64,000 nucleotides of DNA from Porodaedalea pini (Eukaryota > Basidiomycota > Agaricomycetes > Hymenochaetales > Hymenochaetaceae): NCBI GenBank assembly GCA_002794775.1, contig NBAY01000034.1, forward strand, positions 434,001-498,000. The letters are read 5' to 3'. The translations under genes and the position numbers were made by a program. Within the stretch, counting starts at the first letter, position 1; every line of letters begins with the position of its first letter. Under the pieces are notes generated by a model that saw only the letters and a list, made by a program, of their open reading frames with translations, searched no databases and had not been told where the DNA came from. Positions 1-11,100 of this stretch are shown here, one piece after another.

Positions 1-36
1 ACTGACTTGACAGGTGCCTTTTCCTTTGCATCATGA

Positions 37-810
37 TTGGTATACGATCTGAAGAGTAAGCCTCCAGAGGGTACTGTGTCCGGTGTTTCAGATGTCCCGA
101 CAGTAACGGACAATCTGTTCTCGCAGGGAAAGATCCCGGAAGAGGTCGTCGGCGTCTTCTTTGCTCCAACAGACACAGATGAGACAACGAATGGCGAGCT
201 GACTTTCGGTGGCGTTGACTCTTCAAAGTTCACTGGTTCGATTAGCTATGCATCTATCACATCGACATCACCGGCGAGCCTTTACTGGGGAATTGACGAG
301 AGCATTACTTACGGCTCTTCGTCAGGTTCGACGGTGCTGTCCCTAACTGCGGGGATCGTGGACACGGGAACAACCCTTATCTTAATTGCGAGTAACGCGT
401 TCGAAGTCTATACGTCGCTCACCGGCGCGGTGGAGGACAACGTGACGGGCCTGCTGCGTATCTCGACGGCCAACTACGCAAACCTGAAGAGCCTGTTTTT
501 CAACGTCGGCACCTCCAGCTACGAGCTCACAAGTGACGCCCAGACGTGGCCACGGGCGCTGAACACAGCTATTGGTGGCTCTGCGAGCAGTATTTATCTG
601 ATTGTTGCCGATGTACGTTCTTCTTTGCGATCTACAGTGGTATCTCATGCTTATGACACATTAAATTCATAGCTCGGCACAGACAGTGGCGAAGGTCTCG
701 ACTTCATCAATGGCTACACGTTCCTCGAGCGTTTCTATTCCGTCTTCGATACGACGAATAGTCGCGTCGGCTTCGCCACTACTGCCGACACAGACTCGAC
801 CCTAAACTAA
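37..810 (+). pseudogene. A1 aspartic protease, 3' part only
   Basis: This is the C-terminal lobe of a pepsin-family secreted protease, close to the full gene on the other strand at 3597-5294. Frame 37-612 contains VPTVTDNLFSQG, GELTFGGVDSSKF and the second catalytic motif AGIVDTGTTLILIASNA. A 60-nt intron (613-672, GTACGT to TAG) joins it to a last exon at 673-810 ending GEGLDFINGYTFLERFYSVF and a TAA stop. The first catalytic DTG, propeptide and signal peptide are absent. The first 60 bases do not resemble the homologous part of the sister gene, and the GIGPTDLTE stretch is scrambled. I read it as a 5'-truncated relic, though a split gene reaching beyond the window edge is possible. Unlike the sister gene it has no intron directly after the catalytic DTG. 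Confidence 0.7.
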
Positions 811-1496
811 ATAAGCACAGTGAAGGCAATGTTGGCATTCTGAGTATGACTAATCAACGTCCGTCGTATGCCCTTTGAGTTGGGGACTCGCATTGTTTTT
901 TTTTTTGTACTTATATCGAGCAAAGTTGGACTATGCTTACACCATTGCTCAGCTTCAGAGTGGCTTTTATCATTTACTTCATGTATTGAAATTAAGATTG
1001 ACAGCACGGGCTAAGACTCGTTTAATCGATCTTACGCGGATATCTATCAAAGTTTGTAGAAAGATGCACAACAACTAAGACGGTCACCGGCACTGCTTAG
1101 AAGGATCCCCTACATTGCTATTCTTCAAGGTCCCGGAAGCAAATAAGCCGCACTGAGCTGCTTCTCAGAGGGAAGGAAAAAAAGAAAGGTCATATACAAA
1201 TAATCCTGCTGTGCAAGATATTTGCAGAATAGCAGAAGACATTGAGAGTCGAGTCCTGCCATGGTATGACTTGACTTTGCTCCTTTCTGTTTGCTCATGA
1301 CATGAACTTTGCCGTTCTCACCACTTTTGGCTCTCTGATATAAGCTGCAAGTCTTTATGTGTCTCGCCTCATTCCTTCATCAAGTTTCCGAGGAGCACCA
1401 TAGAAACCGATCTCGGCTCTGAGCTTTGAGAGTCACTGAACTTCCTTTAAGAAATACAAGCACTTTTGACGGCTCCTGACTTCTTGCCAACATCTC
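811..1496. other. intergenic, nothing recognised
   Basis: Spacer between the protease relic and the kinase gene. Only short shadow ORFs; no repeat or RNA gene seen. Confidence 0.6.
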
Positions 1497-3181
1497 ATGC
1501 CTAAAAGTAGCATATTGAAGATGCTGTCGGGACATTCGGAAAAGGCAGACATACAAACCAGAAGTAGAACAAATGGTAGCTCTGGGAAGCAGGCTGAAAC
1601 AGAGAGTTGGCGCAGTGATCTTGAGGTCAAATTTCTCGAAACAAAGGGCTATGAAGTCAGAGGAGAAGTTGGACGAGGAGGATCTGGTAAAGTCTATGTA
1701 AGCTCAGATCTTGGTTTTTGATGAAACTGTGCTCATGTCTTTTGTATTGTATGTCTATGCCCTCTAGAAAATAAAAGCAGCTCAAAGCTCAAAGTTTATA
1801 GCTGCTAAAGTTTCAAGAATGAGCCCAAAGCATGAGAAGACTGGAATATGGTGGGCAGAAGAGGTGGAGATATTGAAGTTGCTTCTGCAAAAAAGTAAAA
1901 AACTTGAAGGCCAAAACATTGTAAGTTCTATACTTGCTTCCCAATGTTCTACTCAACACTCTGCATGCATTACATATTTGTTAATGTTTTCCCACCATTT
2001 TACCACAGATGACTATGCTAGATGTCTTTGAAGGCAGTTACTCTGGGACAGTGATGTTTGTGACTATTACCCGACTGTACAACAAAGGTGAAAATGTTTT
2101 GGATAGACTTAAGTCTGAGGGAGGAGTACTTTCCCCAACTAATGTTATCATGATTTCCAGGTAAGTTCTGTTGAATCTACAGTCAGGATGACTTAGGTAA
2201 CTCTATAAAATTGTAGACAAGTTTTGAATGCCTTGCAGCATCTTGAAAAGTGGAAGATTGTCCACAGAGATGTGAAGTATGACTACTCATTCTACAAAAT
2301 GCCACAGTTCTGACTTTCTGGTTTGTACACTTAGGGTTGAAAATCTAGTATTCACTAATAATAGATGGGGTATTGTGCTGGTTGACTTTGGTTTGTGAGT
2401 AGCCTGCTGCATTGTGCACTGGATCCACCTGATGAATATTTCTGCATTTATTTATGCAGGGGGCTTGATATCTCAAAGAGTCCAATGATAACACAGTGTA
2501 ATGGCATGCTTGAGTATCGCTCCCCTGAAATCTATGATACACAAATAAAGCAGAAGACAAACAAAAATGCAGACTATAACTGCAGCAAGATAGATATTTG
2601 GTCTTTTAAGTATGTCATTCCTGTGCAGTCATCAAACTTACAGATACCACAACTTCATGATTTGTTTCCAGTGTGGCCATTTACCTACTGCTTACAGGAG
2701 ATTTTCCATTTGCAACCAAGGGTATCTCCTATCACTATGATCCAGATACTAGGAAGACTACTTATGATTATGATTCAATTGCAAAACGGACTATGGCATG
2801 CAAAGTATCCTATGATGTGCCAGTTTGGAATGAGAACCCAGATGGTATGAACAATCCATCTCCCTTTCCACAAAGTCTGTATATTTATGTGAAATTTCAA
2901 CTTAGCAAAAGAGTTTGTCGAGCGACTCTTTACAGTAGATATTAACAAGCGGCCCACAGCTGAGGAGGCACTAAAGTTAAAAGTAAGTGAACATATTAGA
3001 TGAATGTACCATTCAAATAACACTCTGGAATAGTGGATGATTCTTTCATGAGTAGAACGAGGGATCAAATGTCAAAGTAAAACAGGTTGCTTCAGAATCC
3101 AGACTACGGAATGCACTAGCTTTTCCAACGCTGTTTCCTCTAGATTCCTTATCAAAGAATAAAGTTTCTGGAGAAGTTTAA
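1497..3181 (+). CDS. Ser/Thr protein kinase, nine exons
   Basis: Splicing 1497-1697, 1768-1920, 2009-2160, 2217-2276, 2335-2394, 2460-2609, 2672-2844, 2906-2982 and 3056-3181 gives one open frame of 383 residues with GT-AG introns throughout. Kinase landmarks appear in order: glycine loop GRGGSGKVY, FIAAKVS with the ATP-binding lysine, catalytic loop HRDVKVENLV, DFG in LVDFGLG, YRSPE in the APE position, DIWSF and the closing arginine region INKRPTAEEA. It therefore has the residues expected of an active kinase. The overall pattern recalls CAMK/Chk2-type kinases, but I cannot name an orthologue. The N-terminal 55 residues are polar and lack a recognisable domain, and no FHA domain is seen. 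The gene is visibly more A+T-rich than the flanking protease genes. It sits between two aspartic protease copies in opposite orientation. Confidence 0.85.
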
Positions 3182-3596
3182 AATGCTCGTACATACTGTG
3201 ATACATCGGCTGTAAGCGTATTATAGTAAATTATACAGCAAATCTGAAGGAGAAGGCGTGTCCTTCGCTCTAGTGTAGAAGAAAGACAGCAGGAAGCCGT
3301 TTCCTGACCTGTGAGTGCCACTAAAAACACTATCTCCTGAATACATCCTTGACTTATCTGGTGCGAGTCCCTTCTCTAGATATCCATTCAATAATTAATT
3401 GAATACCGTGGAAGATTCCATTTGTAGGCGAACGTATACCGACCATCTCGTCAGTACGATTATTTCTATCGAAACAAATTCTCCTATTCACAGCTCGAGT
3501 ATGACGTTGTGTTTACAACCGGCCAGGACTCAGCAACTATCTCATACTCCTTCCAAACCTCATATTGCTAATACGCTGTGTTGCAAGATCATCGAT
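3182..3596. other. intergenic, nothing recognised
   Basis: Spacer between the 3' ends of the convergent kinase and protease genes. No further structure seen. Confidence 0.6.
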
Positions 3597-5294
3597 TTAG
3601 TTTGTGACGTCCATGGTATGGGCAGTAGTCGCAAAACCGACTTGGTTATTGGTGCTGTCGAAGACGGAGTAGAAGCGTTCAAGGAACGTCATTCCATTGA
3701 TAAAGTCGAGGCCTTCGCCACTGTCTGAACCGATCTGAATTTACGGCTCGTAAGTTGATGAAAATGTGGCCAAAGTCGTAATATGTACTTACATCCCCGA
3801 CAATCAAAAAAATATCATCTGCAGAGCCTCCGATGGCGGTATTTAGGGCACGCGGCCATGTCTGGGCATTCTTCGTAAACTCGAATGTCGTCTCGCCAAT
3901 GTTGAAGAAGAGGCTCTGGAGGCTCGCGTAGTTCTCGCTCGAGATGCTGAGTAATCCGACCGTCTCGTCCTCAGTAGCGCCGGTAAGAGACATGTACGTT
4001 TCTAGAGCATTGCTAGCGATGAGGACCAAAGTTGTACCTGTTGGTTCCGGTGAGAGACATATAATATCAAGTGGACCGATTTTTATACCCGTGTCTACTA
4101 CTCCTGCCGTCGACGAGAGGACGGTGGTTCCATCAGAACCATATGTGATCGACTGGTCTATTCCAAAAAACTCGCTCGCTGGAGACGTGGACGTGATCGG
4201 CGTGAAGACAACATCCCCCGTGACCTTGGACGTGTCGATTCCTCCGAAAGTGAGCTCGCCATTGGTGATGGAATCGGATGTTGTTGGGGCGAAAAAGACT
4301 CCGACGACCTTTTCTGGAATTGTCCCTTGTGAAAATAAGTTGTCCGTGACGGTCGGCACTGTCGATATGCCTTCGACGGTGTCCTCGGTAAGGTCTGTCG
4401 GCCCAATGCCCAATATACCATCGACTCCGTCGAAACCTCTGCAAGTTTCATTTTAATCAGCATTTTCTGCGTGAAACGGACACAAACATCAATGCCTCCA
4501 TACTCACTCCGAGAGCGCAGCGTCACCAATGCCTTGACCAGGGATAACAAGACCATCCGCGAGTGTCACGGTGTCGGTGACTGAGCCAGATAGCAATATT
4601 AGACACTTATCGGTGTGAAAGAAAAAGTCGACGGAAGAACATACATTCCGTTCCGATAAAGAATCCCGAACCGTAAGTGACTTCGGTGAGCTTGAACCGT
4701 GGATTCAGTTGGGTTTCATCGAGGAAAAACAGTTCTTACATCGCCCGTACTCTGGCTTGTGCTTGTCCGAACATACCGTTTCCCCGCTATGAAGACTGTT
4801 CTGCCGGTTGTTCTAGTATCAAAGAAGCAATACATACCTCCAACCCTGTACAAAATCTTGTTATTTTCTAGTCTACAGACAATTGAACGTCAAAGGACTC
4901 GCCAAGTATTCGAGCTTCCAGTATCGATTAGGAGAGAGTATGTCGTAGGCGGACTGCCCACACCAACTTATAAAATCAAGCGTGACTTCCAAATAACGAG
5001 AGGACAGTATAAGACTCGTAACTAACCTGATGCAACATAATCGACTGCTTGATTTGTAATAGCAGTGGACGACTGGCGCTTCCTGGACTGGCCAGCTCGA
5101 GCCTTACCCATTGCAAGGTGATGTGCAGCACGGGCCCGGTCGGTCTCAGCGATTGTATGGCCTGAAACGTTGAGTCGGCCAACGAAAGGCAGCGAGACCT
5201 TCGGCTCATGCACACGCACGATGGGCGGAGGCGGTACCGCTGCTGCCAGCACTGCGAGAAGTAAGACGCTGTAGGCGAACATCGGGGCGAACAA
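3597..5294 (-). CDS. secreted A1 aspartic protease (polyporopepsin-like)
   Basis: Start at 5294 opens MFAYSVLLLAVLAAA, a typical signal peptide. A propeptide with basic cleavage context (GQSRKRQSS) follows, then the mature enzyme. The first catalytic motif lies near 4935 (YSLLIDTGSSNTW), the flap region near 4680 (VTYGSGFFIG), and GFDGVDGILGIGP precedes the C-terminal lobe. The second catalytic motif is AGVVDTG near 4090, and the gene ends with FLERFYSVFD and a stop at 3597-3599. At least five introns are needed. One, 4038-4088, is 51 nt long, directly follows the catalytic DTG and contains no stop in frame, so retention would only insert 17 residues. Family knowledge: such enzymes digest extracellular protein at acid pH. 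All catalytic residues are present, so I take it as functional. It is convergent with the kinase gene and paralogous to the relic at 37-810. Confidence 0.88.
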
Positions 5295-5331
5295 GGCAAA
5301 CCCTGCCTCTTCATCCTTTCGCTTTTGGTCC

Positions 5332-5338
5332 TTAAATA
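5332..5338 (-). promoter_or_regulatory. TATA-like box of the aspartic protease
   Basis: Minus-strand TATTTAA lies about 40 bp upstream of the start codon at 5294, a plausible core promoter position. Confidence 0.4.
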
Positions 5339-7033
5339 CGTAGAAGGGAAGTTTGTTCGCCGCTGGAATAAGCTAAATGAAGAAAATCGATATAACTATC
5401 AGCAATACCAGCAGTTCACATATATCAGAAATGAATAGAGCTATAAGAAGTTGAATCCATTTCCTCAGACATCCGATTTGAGAATAAATTCACAAATTAA
5501 GAGTGTTCAGGTCCGACAGATCTTCTGCCGACGTGAATATTTCGGCTAATTCTTGATGCAAGGGAGAACGCATAGAGATCCTGCCATACGATTGGCTCAT
5601 TGAAGGGAGCTCCATGCACCTGGTCCACGATGTTGGTACACCAGACGGAAGTCTTTAGCAAGGTTCGCGGAGAAACACAACTACGGAGAGATAAGGAGAA
5701 GACATCGAAGGTATATAAGCGGAACTGTTGTTCGACCCGTTCGAGAATCACATTCATTGGAAATAAAATCGCGCTGAACTGATGATAAATTTGGTTGGAG
5801 TCGGTGCAAGTCCAAGGCTTTATTCCGAGAAATCATGCTGGGGAAGCAGACACATGGGCTTCTCTGAAGTCAGCGTTTTCCCAAGAGCTATCTTCTTCGA
5901 AGGTCAGCGGAGATATCTGTCAGCCTAGGGCTGTAAAAATGCACCCCACATCCGATACGCTGTGCATAAGACCATTTGAGAGGTTCGAGGTAAGTTCGGA
6001 AGACGTTTTGAGGCTGCTGAAGAGTTTAATATCAAGGTTATAGGTTGCTTCTAATAGCCTGCCATTTGCCGCTGATAATTCTAGGCTGCGCTCGCGGCCT
6101 GCAGTGCATTTTCTCTGCCTGGATCGAGCCATCAGAAATGAGCTTGTCGGTAACAGGTAAGAAAGTCAACAGCTTGTTACTAGTCAGACGTCGTCATTGA
6201 GAGAGTAAAATTTCAGTCAAGTTTAAGACTCAAGAGGAACACGGGCGAGTGGCTCCTACAGCCGTTTGATGGCCGAAATAATGCTGACAAAGCGGATCAA
6301 TGAATTGCTGACCATTAATTTACCCATCTCAACGCTGAGCGACCACTGGCATTACGCGCAGACGTGTTCCGCAGAGGGATATTTTGTATGGTCGTCTCTT
6401 TCTTCCGTGAAAATGAGCACATCACAGCCGATTTTCTTTCAGGACCTCGACGGATCGTGAAGATCTAATGTCCTCACCAGCAGCACTCAGCACTTCCTGT
6501 GTATGCTTCTTTGCTATGTACAATTAATTGATCTTGGGCTAGCAGCGATTTGAAGATGTTGGATTCCATCTCAAGTGAGTCTTCCACCGAAGCTCGTCGT
6601 GCAAATATGTTATCTTCATGCTTTTTCTCTGTCCTTCAAGAGTTCCGCTTCCCGTGAAACGGCCGATATCGCATCTACTGATTTTCTGTCAGGTTTCTGT
6701 AGTGTCGTGAAGGACTCAGGTCGGATCTGAGGACTTTTAGTCCAGCTAGAGGCCTAGTGAGGGAAAACATACTGTTTGTCCTGGTTCCCATTTCTGCATT
6801 TTAGCCCTTCTTTTCTAGGCAAATTGCATAAATAAGTCACACTCCTTTGCTTTATCTTACTGATAGCCGCTGCTGTTCATTTATCCATCTTTCAGATGGC
6901 ACAGACACTAGAAAGATACCTGCTGTAAGCAGCCCAATACTTTTGAATGCACTGGTCTCTTATGTTTGATAATGAGGTTCAGCCTGAAGGTGAAACACCT
7001 GGCATGAAGTACAACTGAACTTATTAATAAATA
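5339..7033. other. gene-poor stretch, no supported gene
   Basis: The + frame at 5795-5989 (no ATG; possible intron 5990-6043, GTAAGT to TAG) can be extended to about 6280 as short exons. The predicted peptide resembles nothing I recognise and has no good start codon. The remainder shows only short ORFs. I do not call a gene. Confidence 0.5.
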
Positions 7034-7175
7034 CAGTACAATTTCTCATAATGCATAGGATTGGGCCAGAACAAAATGGGGTTTGCCAGCCAAATTGGCA
7101 TAAATAATGCATATCCAGCCTATTGCATTGGCTTGAGGTAGGAACTAGCCATGTGCATTATGAAAATTTGTACTG
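7034..7175. mobile_element. 142-bp Tc1/mariner-like MITE
   Basis: The ends are inverted repeats: CAGTACAATTTCTCATAATG on the left, and on the right the inverse of CAGTACAAATTTTCATAATG. TA lies directly outside both ends (7032-7033 and 7176-7177), as expected of a Tc1/mariner TA target duplication. The interior has further imperfect inverted symmetry and no coding capacity. Confidence 0.7.
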
Positions 7176-7943
7176 TATCTCAACATATCCAATACACAAT
7201 GAGAGCTTGTAATTACCTGTTCAAACACCTCTGCAACACCATGTGTGCATGAACCTCAATTAATTTCGTTATCAGCAGTACTTGAGAAGACCGACATTCG
7301 GCTCTCCCCGAGCTAAGAGAACTCCATTTCACTCACGGTTCTGGACTCTATCCTGTAGCTAGTTCCCTCGTTGACTCCCAGTTCTCCTGCCTCTTTCAAA
7401 TTTACGAGCATTCAGCTGCCTAGAACACAAAGGAACGACGGGTTTCCAAGAGATCTTAGGGTACCCCACTGGAACGAAGAATGAAGCCATCAATCATCTG
7501 TGCAAACGACAAATTGCAGACCGTAAACATGTAAAAGCACTGAAGAACATGATGAAGAGCATTCCTAGTATAAGCGCGTTAAATTCATTTCATGGATAAG
7601 AACGAGTGTGACGACCACTCTAATTCTGAGCATGATTAGATACCAGCTTTTAGATGCATCTAAATATTTGAGAATGTCGTGGTAGTGAGGGTCTACACTC
7701 ATGTCCATTTTGTAATTAAAAATGATTCTTAAGAACAGGCAGTATGTGGTTGCTGCACTTTGTCAGGAGTGATAGCACAGAAAAGGCAGTACACACTTAA
7801 TCGCCTCATCATCCATGTCTGGCCCTGTCACTCTCTTCATTGCCAATATTAATGCCAGACCTTCTTCCTAACCATCATCGCCAGCCTCTCTGTCCGTTCC
7901 ATTGCATTTTGCGGATGGTTGTAGTACATAAGAAGAACGAAGT
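7176..7943. other. intergenic, nothing recognised
   Basis: No coding frame or repeat found between the small MITE and the hAT target duplication. Confidence 0.5.
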
Positions 7944-8131
7944 GACCAATCTAGGGTTCCGCACGTATGCGTATATGCATACGCGCATATAAGAGAGGTT
8001 GTTTACAGATACGCACGTATATTTAGTCTTTACAGCTCTCATACGCATATGACAACCCTGTATACGGCGTATACGGCTTATACGGGCATGCTCAGATGTA
8101 ATGTACATGTAATAACAAAAAAAAGTAAGAA

Positions 8132-11100
8132 CTACTTTCTATCCGACATCTTCAATGCGTGCTTGACCAGCATAAGATCCCCTATGGTCCCTGGCTTCAG
8201 CCTTGTGTGGCGAAGTGCAATTGTATCTCGTCCACCAGAGAAGATTCGTTCAACTGCTACAGCTGAGCCTATAGAGTATTGTGTTAATTATATAAATAAA
8301 CAGATCAACAAAACATACCGGGTATACAATGAATATCTCGAGCAAGCTTGGACAGAGTCGGAAATTGTGCACAGCGTGCTGCCCACCATTTTACAGGCTC
8401 ACCATCAACCCAGGACCTCTCTTGTTTCATAGAGAAGTATTCATCTAGCTCGTCACTTTTGGTAGATGGGGCATCGCTCAAGAAAAGCCTCGCAAGATCA
8501 TGTGCATTACTGTCTGCGGTGTTGTTGTTTGAATTATCAGCAGACAGCTCATCATCTTGAATAGTTGCATATGATGCATCGAAGGAATCTTGCAGGGCCA
8601 CTTTTGAATCGTCGATGAGCTGCAAAAGCTGCATATCGCCTTCTGCATTCCTTCTCATACCCATATATGATATGCGAGGATCAAGTACTGAAATAATAGT
8701 AAGAGTATAAGTACCAATGTGCAACAAGCAGAGAGTTACTTGCGTGAAGCCCATAGATAGTAAGGAGATGCATTAAAGCAAAAGAGATACTCTGCTAGTT
8801 TTTGATGCGCAGAGATAAGGCCATTCTTGAGCTGCGGTGATGTACTAGCAGGTAAATCTTTGATCGACTTTTGCAACTTGTCCTGCAGCACAAGAAAATA
8901 CCCATATGTCGATGATAATACAGGTGTCTTAGTTGCTGACATAGCGGTTGTAGCTCGGCGGAAAAGTAAGAGCCATTTTGCAACAAGATCAATAGCTGAC
9001 CAATCTTTTGCATCAAGCTCATATGCACGAAACTCGCGTCTCGCACAAAAGCTATCAATGGCATGCTGAAACCGCAAAGCTCGACCTAGAAATGATGTCA
9101 CAAATTTGTATTGACTGATAATAAATAACTTACAGAGCATTTGGTGAGTAGATGACCAGCGAGTCGGAACATCAAGTATGAGCATTAGCGAAACATCTTC
9201 TTTGCGACTTTCGCTCTCCTTTAGTGTGGTGGAAACCTGGGCCATCCATTCCTGTCGACGCTGTGGGCTTGACCTAATCATCCGAACAAGTTTCCGAAGC
9301 TAGAAGGAAATATTAATATTTTTATAACATTATATAACCATATTTCTTACCTTTGCAACAGACATCAGCATATCAGAAAGATCATCTGTTTCGTCAGGTA
9401 TATCATCATAAGTGGCCTCTTCATCCTCGTCTGGTGGATTGATATCACTCTGATAACCTCCAGTCTGCTTGTTGACACCTTTTGTTGCTCCTATTGATTC
9501 GAGAAGCTATGAAGAAGTTTGTAAAGTTACTATCCATTAAAAAAGTGAATTTGAAAGTAATTAATTACCTTCATAGCGGCGAGATGAACTGTATGTGGCA
9601 TGCATCGCATGCGAGCCTTTTCTGACATGAAATCTATTCCATCAGCACGCATACGAACTTCTAAATATCTCAGCATTGTATCATTATTCGTAGCATTGTC
9701 ACAATTGACAGCTATCAACTATAATTAAGCTATTAGCAATTGCTTGTTGGCTGCGAGCAGGATTAGAGGATAGTAACTCTGATAACTCGCCTTCTCTTTC
9801 ATGTCGTACTGCTCAAGGATTCGCCACACAATTTCACCCATGTTATCGCCACTATGACGGCCAGTAATCTCCTCAAATGCGACAAGTCTCTCTTCTACAG
9901 CTCGCAACCATTAATCATTGAAGTACCGCTAGTAATTGAGCTTACCTATTGTCCAGTCATTTGTTATAAAGTGTGCGACAACAGCAAGGAATGCATAGCC
10001 ATTACTTGAAGTCCACGCATCCAGAGACAGAGCGATCTTTGAATTAAGATTCTGAAAGATTATGCGTTGATGTTGTATTTAAGCTGTGCAGAAATAGGTA
10101 CTCTTACCTTAATCGTATCTCTTATCTTCTGACATTCATCTATTCTGACCTCCCTTACGCGCCGCTTGACCAAATCTGCAGATGGGATAACAAGAGCTGG
10201 ACGTTCAGATGTATATTGTAATAATTGCCGAAAACGTGGTTCCTCGATGACAATGAAGGGCTGATCATTTGCAATAATCCAGTTGACTAGTAGCTGCTGG
10301 AATTTAGCTTGATCCCAGGGCTCCTATGCGTAAGTTAGTTCATATAAATAGTAATTATCATTGTATTACTGTTAGGGTCAGGTGAATATTCCAATTCTTT
10401 AACCACGAAGGTGTTGCCTTCCGGACTGTATGGTCCTCTGAGTGGTGTATTACCGAGATGACTTTACTTATCTTCGACCGATCCCGTAACCAGCTTCTCC
10501 TTCTCTGCCCTTATCAGGTGGAACCTGAGGTTGGTATTGAAAGCACTTAGTTACAGCAGATAGGGGAGGTAATGCCCTAGAGGGTCGAGAGACATTTGGT
10601 TATGCTGCGATGTTGTCTAGGAGGCAAACTGCAAGGCTTGGCGTAGCCGAGATGCACTCAACCAGACTTGGTTCTGTGGACAATGAGAGGAACCTTCTAA
10701 GCATGGCGTAGCCGAGGGTCTACTCAATCAAAGTCAATCCTTATTCAACTTGGGACAAATCCTCAACCCAGTATGGGGCGGACTCGTTATTCAACCAAGG
10801 AGGATGTTACACAGTGGTAGTTATAAATGTAGAGGTAGGGGTAAGAAGTAGCAGTGTTCTGTAACCTTCTGAAAGGGATGTAAAAGCGATAGAGAATGGG
10901 GATCTGGGGTGCTAGTTACTCGGCCTTATATAGCCTACTGAATTTCTAATTTCTTTACGTTCTGTCCAACCAGATGCCCTTCCGTCTCCTTCCTATGTTT
11001 CAGGTGGCCGCAGCACTTGGCTGCTGCGGTGGGGATGTATGCACATGTACTCTGTCCAATGGTTTGTTTGCATTCTGCAATTTGGACTGCGGGCGTGAGT

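Noticed and set aside
5795..6460. Multi-exon gene on the plus strand
   Set aside because: No ATG in a good context, uncertain splice sites and no family resemblance.
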